This document shows, in pieces, positions 14,914 to 23,738 of a stretch of DNA of 23,775 nucleotides. This DNA comes from Desulfuromonas sp. SDB (GTDB lineage: Bacteria; SDB-A): positions 1-23,775 of the forward strand of contig LKUE01000191.1 of assembly GCA_001412365.1 (NCBI GenBank). The letters are read 5' to 3'. The translations under genes and the position numbers were made by a program. The notes beneath the pieces are model-generated. The model ran no database searches. It saw only the letters and a list, made by a program, of their open reading frames with translations, and was not told where the DNA came from. Position 1 is the first letter of the stretch. Each line of letters starts with the position of its first letter.

Positions 14914-16296
14914 TTATCTTGATCTATATCTAAGGGTGCTGCCTACCGACAGATAGCGTTCTCTTACGGAGGGATTCCATCTTTTCAGATCTTCTACAGT
15001 TACCCCTAATCTGCTGGCTATCCGGGTAAGAGTGTCTCCTTCCCTGATTGTATAGGTTCGGTATTGAGGGGGAGGGGGTGCAGTTAAAGAAGAAATGGTG
15101 GATTGAGAAAGATATTTTTCAGATTCAGGAAGAGGATCAAAGTTTACATGGAACAATTCGTTGGTGTTGGGGGGGATTCTTACTAGATATAAGGTTTCAC
15201 CGGGAGGAGTGAATGATTGCAGCAGCTGGGGATTTAATTCTTTTATATCATCTTTAGTGGAACCAACAGAATTGGCAATCAAGCTTAAATTTACCGGTCC
15301 GTGAACGTAAACAGTATCATACTGCCAAGGTTCTTCGTAATTTACAGACATGCCGTAAATTTCAGGTTCCCTGGCAATTAGCATTACTGCTAATGCTGCT
15401 GGAACATACCCCATGGTCTCATTGGGAAGAGAAAGTCTCCAGTAATCATCTGTTCCTGCTGAATTAATTGCCCTTTCCACACCATGTTCACCGCAGTTAT
15501 ATCCAGCCAGAGCTAAATTCCAGTCTCCAAACCTCTCGTAAAGAGAGGACAGATATCGGGCAGCGGCGATAGTTGATTTATAAGGATCCCTGCGCTCATC
15601 AACATAACTGTTGATTTTTAAACCGAAGGTCCGGGCGGTAGATGGAATAAACTGCCAAATTCCGGCTGCTGAAGCAGGGGATATGGCATTGGGGGAATAG
15701 CCGCTTTCAATTATGGGCAGATAGGCAATATCATGGGGAAGATTGTAATCTTCCAGTATGTCCTCAATCATGGGCAGATACTTTCCGCTTCTCCGGAGAT
15801 AAGTCATCATGGAACTGCGTCCACCTCCGGTATAGTAATTCATAATTTGTTCAATCCGGTCATTCACCGATATGTTGATTAAAAGCTGTTCAGTGGTTTC
15901 CATCACCGGATATCCCCATAATCCGTTAGCGGCGCGTATCTGGGCAGAAGATATCCTCCGGAGATTGAGATTGTAACGGCTTACGATGAATGAATCGTAA
16001 ACTTCTTCAATAGGAATATCCAGCAGATACCGCATGCCGTCACTGGCAATTTGATGGGCTAAATTATAATTTTCATTTTTAAGAGCTTCATTTGCCTCGG
16101 TGAAATGTTCTTCTGCTAATGTTAACAGTAAATTTGCCAAAGTATCCGGGGACACTGCTTGAATATAACCGGTTTCATATTCTGAGTCATCAGTGGTAAA
16201 TCCAGTTTCTCCGGTTCTTGGTGCGCATTGTCCCATAAATAAACTTAAAACCAGAATTGATAAATATAAAAATATCCCGACTTTTTTCATATTCAT
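14914..16296 (-). CDS. MltD-like membrane-bound lytic murein transglycosylase with LysM
   Basis: 460 residues. After an N-terminal signal sequence (MNMKKVGIFL, then a hydrophobic core) comes a helical region (about 50-160) and a lysozyme-like SLT domain (about 175-325). The catalytic glutamate is Glu197 in the PIIESGYSPNA block; the following SASAAGIWQF-type block (PASAAGIWQFIPSTARTFGL) and ALAGYNCGEHGV match family 1D transglycosylases. The C-terminus has a complete LysM domain (TYTIREGDTLTRIASRLGVT to the end, about 412-457) and a weaker LysM-like repeat just before it (about 325-375). It would cleave peptidoglycan glycan strands to 1,6-anhydromuropeptides in the periplasm. The possible lipobox, FMGQC, has Gln just before the Cys, which is not canonical. 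SD AAAGGTG lies upstream of the ATG. It is the first gene of its unit. Confidence 0.92.
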   Translation of the reverse strand: MNMKKVGIFLYLSILVLSLFMGQCAPRTGETGFTTDDSEYETGYIQAVSPDTLANLLLTLAEEHFTEANEALKNENYNLAHQIASDGMRYLLDIPIEEVYDSFIVSRYNLNLRRISSAQIRAANGLWGYPVMETTEQLLINISVNDRIEQIMNYYTGGGRSSMMTYLRRSGKYLPMIEDILEDYNLPHDIAYLPIIESGYSPNAISPASAAGIWQFIPSTARTFGLKINSYVDERRDPYKSTIAAARYLSSLYERFGDWNLALAGYNCGEHGVERAINSAGTDDYWRLSLPNETMGYVPAALAVMLIAREPEIYGMSVNYEEPWQYDTVYVHGPVNLSLIANSVGSTKDDIKELNPQLLQSFTPPGETLYLVRIPPNTNELFHVNFDPLPESEKYLSQSTISSLTAPPPPQYRTYTIREGDTLTRIASRLGVTVEDLKRWNPSVRERYLSVGSTLRYRSR

Positions 16297-16409
16297 ACTA
16301 AATACACCTTTTTTATTTATGTTTAAACAATTTATGATATTGCTTTAGATTAGTCTGCGACAAATCAGACACCCCTCTATATCTTTTGAAATCTATCACT
16401 TAGATTAAA

Positions 16410-16438
16410 TTTCTAACTTAAAACCGGCTAATTGTCAA
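16410..16438 (-). promoter_or_regulatory. Sigma-70-type promoter for the mltD-like operon
   Basis: On the minus strand a perfect TTGACA (plus-strand 16433-16438) is followed, after exactly 17 bases, by TAGAAA (16410-16415; four of six). Transcription would start near 16403 and leave a leader of about 107 bases. Confidence 0.5.
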
Positions 16439-16478
16439 CAGATAAAACTAGATCATTTATACATAATTCCCAGGGTGA

Positions 16479-16507
16479 TTGTAAAGTTTTTTATTAATGA
16501 GTATAAT
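16479..16507 (+). promoter_or_regulatory. Sigma-70-type promoter for purD
   Basis: TTGTAA at 16479-16484 and a perfect TATAAT at 16502-16507 are 17 bases apart. The expected start is near 16514, leaving a leader of about 65 bases. It lies 40 bases from the divergent promoter on the minus strand. Confidence 0.6.
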
Positions 16508-16579
16508 CTGGTAAATTTTATGCAATTATAAATTATTTTTTGCAAACCTATTCAGATAAAGGTATTTTGGAGGTGTAAT

Positions 16580-17857
16580 ATGATTATAGCAGTAGTTGGT
16601 TCTGGGGGAAGAGAATATGCTTTAGCTAGGTATTTGGGGGGTGAACATCAATCCAACCAAATTTATGTCCTTCCTGGAAATCCGGGAACAGATTTGTTTG
16701 CCGAAAATATTCAGGTGGATGTAAATGACTTGGATTCAACTGCTGCTGCTATTCGAAATATTAATCCTGATTTAATTGTGGTCGGTCCGGAAAATCCTTT
16801 GGCCGAAGGGATTACTGACCGGCTGAGTTATGATGGATTTAAAGTATTTGGTCCTATTGCCCAGGGAGCCAGAATTGAAAGCGATAAACTGTGGGCAAAA
16901 CAGATTATGATGGAAACAGATATTCCTACTTCTAAATGGTTGCCGGTTGATAAATTGGAAAATTTATCCCCGGTGATAGAAAGCTTTGAATTACCCGTGG
17001 TGATTAAAGCTAGCGGTCTTGCCGGGGGAAAAGGAGTTTTCATTGTAAAAGATAAAGAAAGTGCGGAGAAAATTGGAAAATCCCTGCTGGAAGAAAAAAA
17101 ACTGGGATCAGCGGGAAAGCAGATAGTAGTTGAAGAATGTTTGGTCGGTTCGGAAGCCTCGTTTTTCTTTATTACTGATGGACGCAATTATCAGTGGTTG
17201 TGTCCTGCTCAGGATTACAAAAGGGCTTTGGACAATGATCAAGGACCTAATACCGGAGGAATGGGGGCAGTTGCTCCGGTGAAGACTGAATTGATTTATG
17301 AAGTAGAACAGCGGATAGTGCTACCTTTGCTTGATTATCTCCGGTATAAAAAAATCGAGTACCGAGGAGTAATTTACATCGGTACCATGATCGTGGATGG
17401 ACATCCCAAGGTGCTTGAATTTAACTGCCGGTTTGGAGATCCGGAAACCCAGGTCATTTTACCGTTGGTGGCAGAAGGACTTACCACATCGCTGCTTTCT
17501 GCTGCAGCGGGGAAATTGGAACCTAGTTTGAAATTTAAGACCATTCCTGATTCTGATGAAATTATGAAATCGTTGGGAGTAGTTATTGCTTCAGAAGGAT
17601 ATCCCCACAAAGCAGAGACTGGTTTTGAGATCACCGGTGTTGATGAACTTAAAAAATCTGATCTCATTGTTCATTATGCCGGAGTAAAAAAACAACAAGA
17701 TCATATTATCAATGGGGGGGGAAGAGTATTCACTGTCACCGGAATTGGAAATAATTTTAAATCAATCCGGGAAAATCTCTATACTAATATTAACCGGATT
17801 AAATTCAAGGGAGCTTGGTATAGAAAGGATATCGGCAAGGAATTTTCTTCCAGCTAG
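16580..17857 (+). CDS. purD: Phosphoribosylamine--glycine ligase (GAR synthetase)
   Basis: 425 residues, the usual PurD length. It joins 5-phosphoribosylamine and glycine with ATP in the second step of purine synthesis. The N-domain opens IIAVVGSGGREYALARYL (family norm GGREHAL, His to Tyr here) and has VVGPENPLAEGI. The ATP-grasp region (about 100-290) has VVIKASGLAGGKGV, the QDYKRALDNDQGPNTGGMGA block and EFNCRFGDPETQVIL with the metal-binding Glu and Asn. The C-domain follows to the end. The start is set by GGAGG six bases before ATG. It stands alone: no other pur gene is in the window, and the neighbour downstream is convergent. Confidence 0.97.
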   Translation: MIIAVVGSGGREYALARYLGGEHQSNQIYVLPGNPGTDLFAENIQVDVNDLDSTAAAIRNINPDLIVVGPENPLAEGITDRLSYDGFKVFGPIAQGARIESDKLWAKQIMMETDIPTSKWLPVDKLENLSPVIESFELPVVIKASGLAGGKGVFIVKDKESAEKIGKSLLEEKKLGSAGKQIVVEECLVGSEASFFFITDGRNYQWLCPAQDYKRALDNDQGPNTGGMGAVAPVKTELIYEVEQRIVLPLLDYLRYKKIEYRGVIYIGTMIVDGHPKVLEFNCRFGDPETQVILPLVAEGLTTSLLSAAAGKLEPSLKFKTIPDSDEIMKSLGVVIASEGYPHKAETGFEITGVDELKKSDLIVHYAGVKKQQDHIINGGGRVFTVTGIGNNFKSIRENLYTNINRIKFKGAWYRKDIGKEFSSS

Positions 17858-17884
17858 TATTTCTCCGGAAAATTATCTGGATGG

Positions 17885-18139
17885 TTAAATGCTGTCTGAG
17901 TAAAGGGATTGTAATTTTATCAGTTTTTTTTGAACATCCTGAAGATGCCAGTTCACGCAGTCCACACTGTCTTCCAAAGAGAGAATTCTTAATTGAAGGG
18001 TCTTTAAGGTGTCCGCGGGAATGGGGGGAGGAGGTTTCCTGGCCAATACAAATCTTCCTAAGACAATTCCTATCAGCAGTAATACCAATCCCCAGAAAAC
18101 ACCGGCAAAGATGGATAATTTAGGTTCGGAAGGAAGCAT
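17885..18139 (-). CDS. Small one-TM protein with a coiled-coil tail
   Basis: 84 residues, unrecognised. A single transmembrane segment (about 9-30, IFAGVFWGLVLLLIGIVLGR) is followed by a basic and proline-rich hinge (LARKPPPPIP) and a C-terminal amphipathic helix (about 43-80) with a heptad-like spacing (TLQLRILSLEDSV, VQKKLIKLQ). The layout, short N-terminus, TM, Pro hinge, coil, makes this strand much more protein-like than the antisense frame. No SD precedes the ATG. A TTTACA/TAAATT promoter-like pair ends only five bases upstream, so a leaderless transcript is possible. It is convergent with purD (27-base gap) and divergent from the histidine kinase. I would not assign a function. Confidence 0.5.
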   Translation of the reverse strand: MLPSEPKLSIFAGVFWGLVLLLIGIVLGRFVLARKPPPPIPADTLKTLQLRILSLEDSVDCVNWHLQDVQKKLIKLQSLYSDSI

Positions 18140-18144
18140 GGTTA

Positions 18145-18173
18145 AATTTATTACATCATTATTTAATTGTAAA
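18145..18173 (-). promoter_or_regulatory. Possible promoter for a leaderless transcript of the small TM protein
   Basis: On the minus strand TTTACA (18168-18173) and TAAATT (18145-18150) are 17 bases apart. The predicted transcript start (about 18138-18139) falls on the ATG of the small gene, which has no SD. Confidence 0.3.
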
Positions 18174-18229
18174 GAACTGAATTTAATATCCTTGAAGTTC
18201 TGAATTAATTAAAATTTAAAGATGATCAG

Positions 18230-18258
18230 TTAAAATATTACCAATAAACATTTATAAT
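18230..18258 (+). promoter_or_regulatory. Sigma-70-type promoter for the kinase-activator-lptD operon
   Basis: TTAAAA at 18230-18235 (four of six) and a perfect TATAAT at 18253-18258 with a 17-base spacer. This leaves a leader of about 68 bases before the kinase gene. I see no sigma-54 GG-N10-GC element in this gap. Confidence 0.45.
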
Positions 18259-18332
18259 GATTTTTTAAACAAGCTGTGATTTTATTTAATAACTGATATC
18301 ACCGAATACAAACATGAGGATTAAATTTAATT

Positions 18333-20339
18333 ATGAACGTAAAATTTAAAAAAATAGTTCCAATTTCTACATTGTTGGTAATTATATGGGTGGTAATAGT
18401 TATCACCGTATTGATGATCTGGTTGGCGATCATGCTTCTGCACAATGGAGAAACAGCAATAAATGATATGTACGAAAGAAATTTAATGGCTCTGGCTACC
18501 AGCTACACTCAGAGTTTTCAGCAGCTGTATGCTGCCCAGCAAATGGAAGAAAAACTACTTAAACTAAATTCATTATCCATTGCCCATATGATTGATCATT
18601 TAGATAATATTTCTGATCCTTTACTGGCTCGTATTGCCCTGGAAAATAATTTAGCCAGAATAGATAAAATTGACCAGAATGGAAAAGTGGTAGCCACCTC
18701 TTCTCCCCACTTGGAAGTTCCCTATTATCCTGGACTGAAATTCCTGATAAGCGGCAGAAGAGAAGAAATAATTATTTGGGCAACTGAAATGGTAGACACT
18801 ACAATAGGTATTCCTTTTAGGAATTACAAAGTGGCTGCAGTGAGATCGGAAGACGGGGGAGCAATAGTAGTGTACCTTGATGAAAGTTTTGTAAGTTCAG
18901 TTTTATTTTATGCTTCAGTGTCAAGGCTGGTAAAAGAAGCAGGGACAACTCCGGGAATGGCTTATTTGGCTATGCAGAATTTTGAAGGGATTGTATCCGC
19001 ATCGGGTAAAGTGGAACATTTAACCAGAATTGAAAATGATTTGTTTATACAGGATGTTCTCACTGAGCAGATTCCATTAACCAGGAAGACAAATTTTAAG
19101 GGAACTGAAATTTACGAGGTTATTGCTCCGTTGATTTATGAGGGTTATCCTTGGGGGGTATTGAGGATCGGGGTTTATGTTGACGATTATCGAAGTCTGT
19201 TAACCGGATATCAACGCCGTATCTTCTTAATGTTCTTCTTTTCCTGGATTGCTTTGTTGCTGGCAGTGGCAATAGGAATTTTAGGATATCACTATTTCTC
19301 CCTGAAGAGACAATTATCTTCAACAGAAACTATTACCAGTAATTTAGTGGATTCTGCCAACTATGGAATATTTGTGGTAAATAGAGACCTTGCCTTTATT
19401 AGAGTTAATCAATACGGGCGTAATTTATTTGGATTGGGTGATATTAAAATTAAACATAGTTCATATAAAAATGTATTTCCCCAAGATGAAATCTTTATAG
19501 AAAGAACCCGGGAATCGGGAAGAGAATTAAAAGATTCACTGCAAATTCTTAGTTTTCCGGGGGGTAGGCAAGAGGAATTTTTAATAGACACCGTAATCCT
19601 GCGAGAGCAGGGTATCCCCCTGGGAATAGTAGCTTTTGTAAAGGAATTCAAGCAGATACGCAAGGAAAGGGAATTGGAAAGTGAAAAGAAGAAGCTGAAG
19701 GAAATTTCTCAGATCATGTCTTCAATTGCCCATGAATTGAGAAATCCCCTGAATGGTATTTCCTTGGCTGTTCAGAGAATAAACAAGGAATTTAACTTGG
19801 AAAACAATGCTGAGCTGGAATCACTGGTTAAGCTGCTATCTTCAGAGGTAGGCAAGCTGGAAAACAAGTTAAGTAATTTCATATTATTTGCCCAACCCAT
19901 CACCCCAGGACAGGGCAGGGTGAATCTGATGGAGATAGTGAATGATTTAGAAAAAATTTCTTCCTGTCCGATTTCAATAAAGTCCGATGTTTCAGAAATT
20001 ATGATCCCCGGGCAGAGATCATTCCTCTACCGGATGTTTGAAAATTTAATTGACAATTCCCTTAAAGCCAAGGCTACCAATGTTGATATTGAAGTGATAA
20101 ATAAATCTGACCAGGTTATTGTAACAATAGCGGATAATGGGGAAGGAATCCCTTCTTCCTACCTCCAGGATATCTTTAAACCTTATTTTTCCACTTCTCC
20201 ATCCGGAACCGGTTTGGGCTTGTATATAGTTAACCAGATTGTCCAAAATTACCAAGGGAGTATTGAAGTGGAAAGTACTCCCGGGGAGGGCACCATTTTT
20301 AAAATTAATCTAAGAAAAACCAATGAACAAAAAGAATAA
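18333..20339 (+). CDS. Membrane sensor histidine kinase with PAS domain
   Basis: 668 residues. Order: TM1 (about 12-37), a periplasmic sensor region (about 38-290) of unassigned fold, possibly Cache-like (it contains IDKIDQNGKVVATSSP), TM2 (about 295-320), a PAS domain (about 335-445, beginning LVDSANYGIFVVNRDLAFIR), a short coil, HisKA with the phospho-acceptor His467 in SSIAHELRNPLNGIS, and a HATPase_c domain: N box NLIDNSLKAKATN (about 571-583), G1 DNGEGIP, F box IFKPYFSTSPSG, and G2 GTGLGLYIVNQIV. It is NtrB/ZraS-like and complete. It ends 17 bases inside the next gene, a sigma-54 activator, which is therefore its likely partner. The SD is weak (GAGGA, about 13 bases before ATG). Confidence 0.92.
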   Translation: MNVKFKKIVPISTLLVIIWVVIVITVLMIWLAIMLLHNGETAINDMYERNLMALATSYTQSFQQLYAAQQMEEKLLKLNSLSIAHMIDHLDNISDPLLARIALENNLARIDKIDQNGKVVATSSPHLEVPYYPGLKFLISGRREEIIIWATEMVDTTIGIPFRNYKVAAVRSEDGGAIVVYLDESFVSSVLFYASVSRLVKEAGTTPGMAYLAMQNFEGIVSASGKVEHLTRIENDLFIQDVLTEQIPLTRKTNFKGTEIYEVIAPLIYEGYPWGVLRIGVYVDDYRSLLTGYQRRIFLMFFFSWIALLLAVAIGILGYHYFSLKRQLSSTETITSNLVDSANYGIFVVNRDLAFIRVNQYGRNLFGLGDIKIKHSSYKNVFPQDEIFIERTRESGRELKDSLQILSFPGGRQEEFLIDTVILREQGIPLGIVAFVKEFKQIRKERELESEKKKLKEISQIMSSIAHELRNPLNGISLAVQRINKEFNLENNAELESLVKLLSSEVGKLENKLSNFILFAQPITPGQGRVNLMEIVNDLEKISSCPISIKSDVSEIMIPGQRSFLYRMFENLIDNSLKAKATNVDIEVINKSDQVIVTIADNGEGIPSSYLQDIFKPYFSTSPSGTGLGLYIVNQIVQNYQGSIEVESTPGEGTIFKINLRKTNEQKE

Positions 20340-21663
20340 CTATAAACACAGTATTTTAGTAGTGGATGATGAGATTTCGCAACGCGAACTTTTAACCGGA
20401 GCTTTGGTTAAAGAAGGATATGAGGTTATACAGTGCGGGGATGTTGAGAAAGCAAAGCAGGCTTTTCTGAATAATTTGATTGATGTGGTCATTACCGATC
20501 AAAAACTGGACAAAAACCAGGAAGGAATTGATTTACTAAAATGCTGCAAAAAAATAAACCCGGAAATTCCGGTAGTGCTGATTACTGCTTATGGTGATAT
20601 TGAAAATGCAGTATCCGCGATGAAATTGGGGGCTTTTTATTATCTGACCAAGCCCATAGAGCTTAATGAATTATTGACCATCATTAACAAGGCTATTCAA
20701 GATCTAAATATTATCAGGGAAAGCAGATTGATTCAGGATAAATATTTAATGAATTTAAAAGAATATCCAGTGGTGGCGGAAAGTTTGGAGATGAAAAATA
20801 TATTATCCATTATCTCCAGGATTGCTCCTTATCCAATTTCAGTATTGATTACCGGGGAAAGCGGGGTGGGCAAAGAAGTGGTGGCCAGGTTAATTCACGG
20901 TACTTCTCCCCGAAGTAAAAATCCTTTTATTGCAGTTAACTGTTCGGCAATTCCGGAAACTTTGCTGGAAGCTGAATTGTTCGGAGCAGAAAAAGGGGCG
21001 TACACAGGAGCTCATACTTCCCGCAAAGGCAGGTTTGAACTGGCTGATCAGGGAACTATATTTTTAGATGAAATTGGAGATGTCTCTCCTGCCATTCAGG
21101 TTAAACTGTTAAGGGTGCTGGCGGAAAAGAGTTTTGTAAGATTAGGAGGAGAAAAGGTTGTCAAAGTGGATGTCAAGGTAATAGCGGCGACCAATCAAGA
21201 TCTTGAAGAAAAAATAAAACTTGGCTGTTTTCGTGAAGACTTATTTTACCGTTTAAATGTGGTGGCAATAAATATACCTCCGTTGAGAGAGAGGAAGGAG
21301 GATATTGTACCGCTCACTGAGCAGATCATGAATTCACTGCGGAGTAAAATGCCGGAAAAGAAAGAAATAAAAATATCCTGGGAAACCCAGAAGATATTAA
21401 TTAAACATCATTGGAAAGGCAATATCCGGGAATTGGAAAACGTGCTTCATCGCGCTTTTGTATTATGCCGGGGAAACCTGATAGAGCCACAGGATCTAAA
21501 CCTTCATCCTCCCACCGGAGATCTTTCTTTGGAAGAAGTGGAAAAAAATCATATTTCCAGAGTATTGAACATGACTGGAGGTAATATTCAGAAAGCTTCA
21601 GATTTACTTAAAATCCACCGGAATACTCTCAGGGATAAAATCAATAAATACGGTTTGAATTGA
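20323..21663 (+). CDS. Sigma-54-dependent response regulator (NtrC family)
   Basis: 446 residues. A receiver domain (about 8-125) starts with ILVVDDE and has the predicted phosphorylation site Asp59 in VVITDQKL. The central AAA+ domain (about 145-375) has Walker A GESGVGKE, the sigma-54 contact loop read as GAYTGA (Tyr in place of the usual Phe of GAFTGA), Walker B GTIFLDEIGD, and the REDLFYRLNVV region with arginine fingers. A Fis-type helix-turn-helix ends the protein (GGNIQKASDLLKIHRNTLRDK). Phosphorylated by the upstream kinase, it would hydrolyse ATP to open sigma-54 promoters. The gene overlaps the kinase by 17 bases and lptD by one base. Its target sites are not known, and I find no clear sigma-54 promoter for this operon itself. 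Confidence 0.95.
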   Translation: MNKKNNYKHSILVVDDEISQRELLTGALVKEGYEVIQCGDVEKAKQAFLNNLIDVVITDQKLDKNQEGIDLLKCCKKINPEIPVVLITAYGDIENAVSAMKLGAFYYLTKPIELNELLTIINKAIQDLNIIRESRLIQDKYLMNLKEYPVVAESLEMKNILSIISRIAPYPISVLITGESGVGKEVVARLIHGTSPRSKNPFIAVNCSAIPETLLEAELFGAEKGAYTGAHTSRKGRFELADQGTIFLDEIGDVSPAIQVKLLRVLAEKSFVRLGGEKVVKVDVKVIAATNQDLEEKIKLGCFREDLFYRLNVVAINIPPLRERKEDIVPLTEQIMNSLRSKMPEKKEIKISWETQKILIKHHWKGNIRELENVLHRAFVLCRGNLIEPQDLNLHPPTGDLSLEEVEKNHISRVLNMTGGNIQKASDLLKIHRNTLRDKINKYGLN

Positions 21664-23738
21664 TGTTTGTACTCTGGTGTATAATTTTAAGCATGTCTAA
21701 TGAACCAGTTTCTTACCAAGCTGGGTATATGTCCTATGACTGGTTAAATAAAACAGTAATTTTGAGAGATTCCGCGCAGGTAGTATATCAGGACATCATT
21801 TTAAGTGGAGATACCATATATTATTATCCGGAAAGAGAAATTATTGAAGTAAGAGGCAATATGAAACTGGTGCAGGGAGGGGAGGAGCTGTTTGGCGACG
21901 AACTGATCTTTAATCTATCCACCAGTTACGGAATTGTGGATAGGGGAAAAACTCATATTCCCGAAGGATACTTTACTGGCGAACAAGTATACCAGCTCAA
22001 TGATAAACTGTGGTTAGTTAGCAATGGTACCTTTACCACCTGTGAACAGGATGATTATCATTTTTGGGGCAGCAGGATGGTGATTGAACATGATAATATG
22101 CTGATTGCAGAACCGGTAATTTTATATATTGGCAATGTCCCCGTGGCTGCTCTCCCCTGGTGGTTTTATCCTATTAAAAAAGGGCGTCACAGCGGCTTTT
22201 TATTTCCTCAATTTGGGAATAGCTCTACCGAAGGCCGTTATGTAAAAAAACTGGCTTATTATTGGGTGATTAATGATTATGCTGATATAACTTACTACCT
22301 GGATATCATGGAGAAAAAGGGAATAAGATTTAATGGAGAGGGAATTTATTTAATTAAACCTTACTTGTCGGGATCAATATCCGGAAGTTATATCAGGGAA
22401 ATTGATACGGGGATTGAACGCTGGAGAATTGAAGGAAATCACCGTCACCAGATCAGTCCCACTCTTAATTTATTTGGACAAGCGGACTGGCAAAGTGACC
22501 GCAGGTATCGTCTGGACTATCAGGAAGATATTCTGGTGGATTTAAATAAACAAACTTCTTCCTTTCTATCCCTGTCCAAGAGATGGAATTCTTTTGCTTT
22601 ACAAATTTTATTATTAAGACAGGAAAATTTATTGAATAATACGGTTACTGCAAAAATACCTGAATTATCCTATTCCATTCCTTCCCGTAAGTTTTTCAGC
22701 AGGGGTTTCTTATCTTCTGCTTACTATTCCTTTTCCGGTAATTTTTACATTAATTCATTTTCTGACAGCGTAAATAATTACAAAACATATTATACCAGTA
22801 ATAATTTTTCTTTGCAGAATCCTGTTAGTTTAGGGGGGATATTGATTTTAACTCCTTCCTGGAGCGGCAATTTTAGCATTTACCATACTGATACCAGTTC
22901 TTCCTGGTATCATCAGCGGGATTGGAATTTTTCCATTTCTGCTTTGACTCACCTCTACGGTATGTCTCAATGGGGAATTTGGAAAATAACCAGGTTTAGG
23001 CATGTAATTACACCGTCTATAGCATATAGATATTCCCCCCCCACCAGGGCAGGAGTTATAGGCGACACAGTTTTCAATTATAACTTGGGAGATGAGACTT
23101 CTGAGTTGAATTTAAATCTCAATCAGGCAATTCAGGTTAAATGGAGATCGGGAGAGGAGGAGAGAAAATTTGAATTGTTTTCCCTGAACACTACAACAAA
23201 TTATTACTTTCATAACCCCAGTAAGCCCTGGTCAAATGTAAATTTTTACTTTGATTTTAAACCGGTAAATAATGTCAATTTCAGCGCCAACCTGGTTTAT
23301 GATCCGTACAGCTGGGACCGGATTAGTTCCAGCTATCAGTTGAATTCCAATTTTTCATATAAGCTTGATAATTTATTTTCAGGTCAACATCAACTCTACA
23401 GATTGTATACTGACAACCAGGAACACTACATGCGTGCAAATTTATCTTATTCCTATACCAAAAATCAAAACTTTAAAAATCAACAAATATGGGGTTCGAT
23501 TTCCTTAGATCCCACTGATAATTGGACCTTAACCTATTCCGCCAGATGGGACCTGGAAAAAGGAAGCATGGTTAATCAAAGTCTGTCCCTTTACCGGGAT
23601 ATGCATTGTTGGGAAGCATTTTTTTCCTGGCAAAAATTTGGAACAAGATGGACTTATTCTTTTACCATCAGGATAAAAGACATCCATGATATCAGAATAA
23701 AAAGAGATATGATCAATTTGTTTGTGCCCAGGATTTAA
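21663..23738 (+). CDS. lptD: LptD-like LPS transport/assembly outer-membrane protein
   Basis: About 691 residues. An N-terminal OstA/LptA-like beta-jellyroll (about 15-150: SYDWLNKTVILRDSAQVVY, then GDTIYYYPEREIIEVRG and GEELFGDELIFN) is followed by a large barrel rich in aromatic, Asn and Ser residues to the C-terminus, with the LptD-typical link GRHSGFLFPQFGNSS and a Cys in TFTTCEQDDYHFW. It would insert LPS or related lipids into the outer leaflet with an LptE-like partner that is not seen here. The start: the ATG at 21663 overlaps the activator's stop as TGATG, pointing to translational coupling; TTG at 21660 is the alternative. The hydrophobic N-terminus (FVLWCIILSM) works as a signal but lacks any basic residue before it. 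The start is short, the rest complete. Confidence 0.85.
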   Translation: MFVLWCIILSMSNEPVSYQAGYMSYDWLNKTVILRDSAQVVYQDIILSGDTIYYYPEREIIEVRGNMKLVQGGEELFGDELIFNLSTSYGIVDRGKTHIPEGYFTGEQVYQLNDKLWLVSNGTFTTCEQDDYHFWGSRMVIEHDNMLIAEPVILYIGNVPVAALPWWFYPIKKGRHSGFLFPQFGNSSTEGRYVKKLAYYWVINDYADITYYLDIMEKKGIRFNGEGIYLIKPYLSGSISGSYIREIDTGIERWRIEGNHRHQISPTLNLFGQADWQSDRRYRLDYQEDILVDLNKQTSSFLSLSKRWNSFALQILLLRQENLLNNTVTAKIPELSYSIPSRKFFSRGFLSSAYYSFSGNFYINSFSDSVNNYKTYYTSNNFSLQNPVSLGGILILTPSWSGNFSIYHTDTSSSWYHQRDWNFSISALTHLYGMSQWGIWKITRFRHVITPSIAYRYSPPTRAGVIGDTVFNYNLGDETSELNLNLNQAIQVKWRSGEEERKFELFSLNTTTNYYFHNPSKPWSNVNFYFDFKPVNNVNFSANLVYDPYSWDRISSSYQLNSNFSYKLDNLFSGQHQLYRLYTDNQEHYMRANLSYSYTKNQNFKNQQIWGSISLDPTDNWTLTYSARWDLEKGSMVNQSLSLYRDMHCWEAFFSWQKFGTRWTYSFTIRIKDIHDIRIKRDMINLFVPRI

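Noticed and set aside
16353-16370. Inverted repeat GTCTG-N8-CAGAC in the leader of the mltD-like gene
   Set aside because: Five-base arms only, with no extension; too weak to call an operator or riboswitch.
16509-16524. A sigma-54-like GG-N10-GC element upstream of purD (TGGTAAATTTTATGCA)
   Set aside because: It keeps the GG and GC at the right spacing but misses other consensus bases and overlaps the start region of a better sigma-70 promoter; sigma-54 control of purD alone is unlikely. Such spacing occurs by chance.
16828-17187. 119-residue minus-strand frame inside purD
   Set aside because: Ser/Pro-rich antisense product of a conserved enzyme gene; no independent support.
17881-18123. 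80-residue plus-strand frame opposite the small TM protein
   Set aside because: No protein-like pattern, while the minus-strand frame has a clear TM, hinge and coil.
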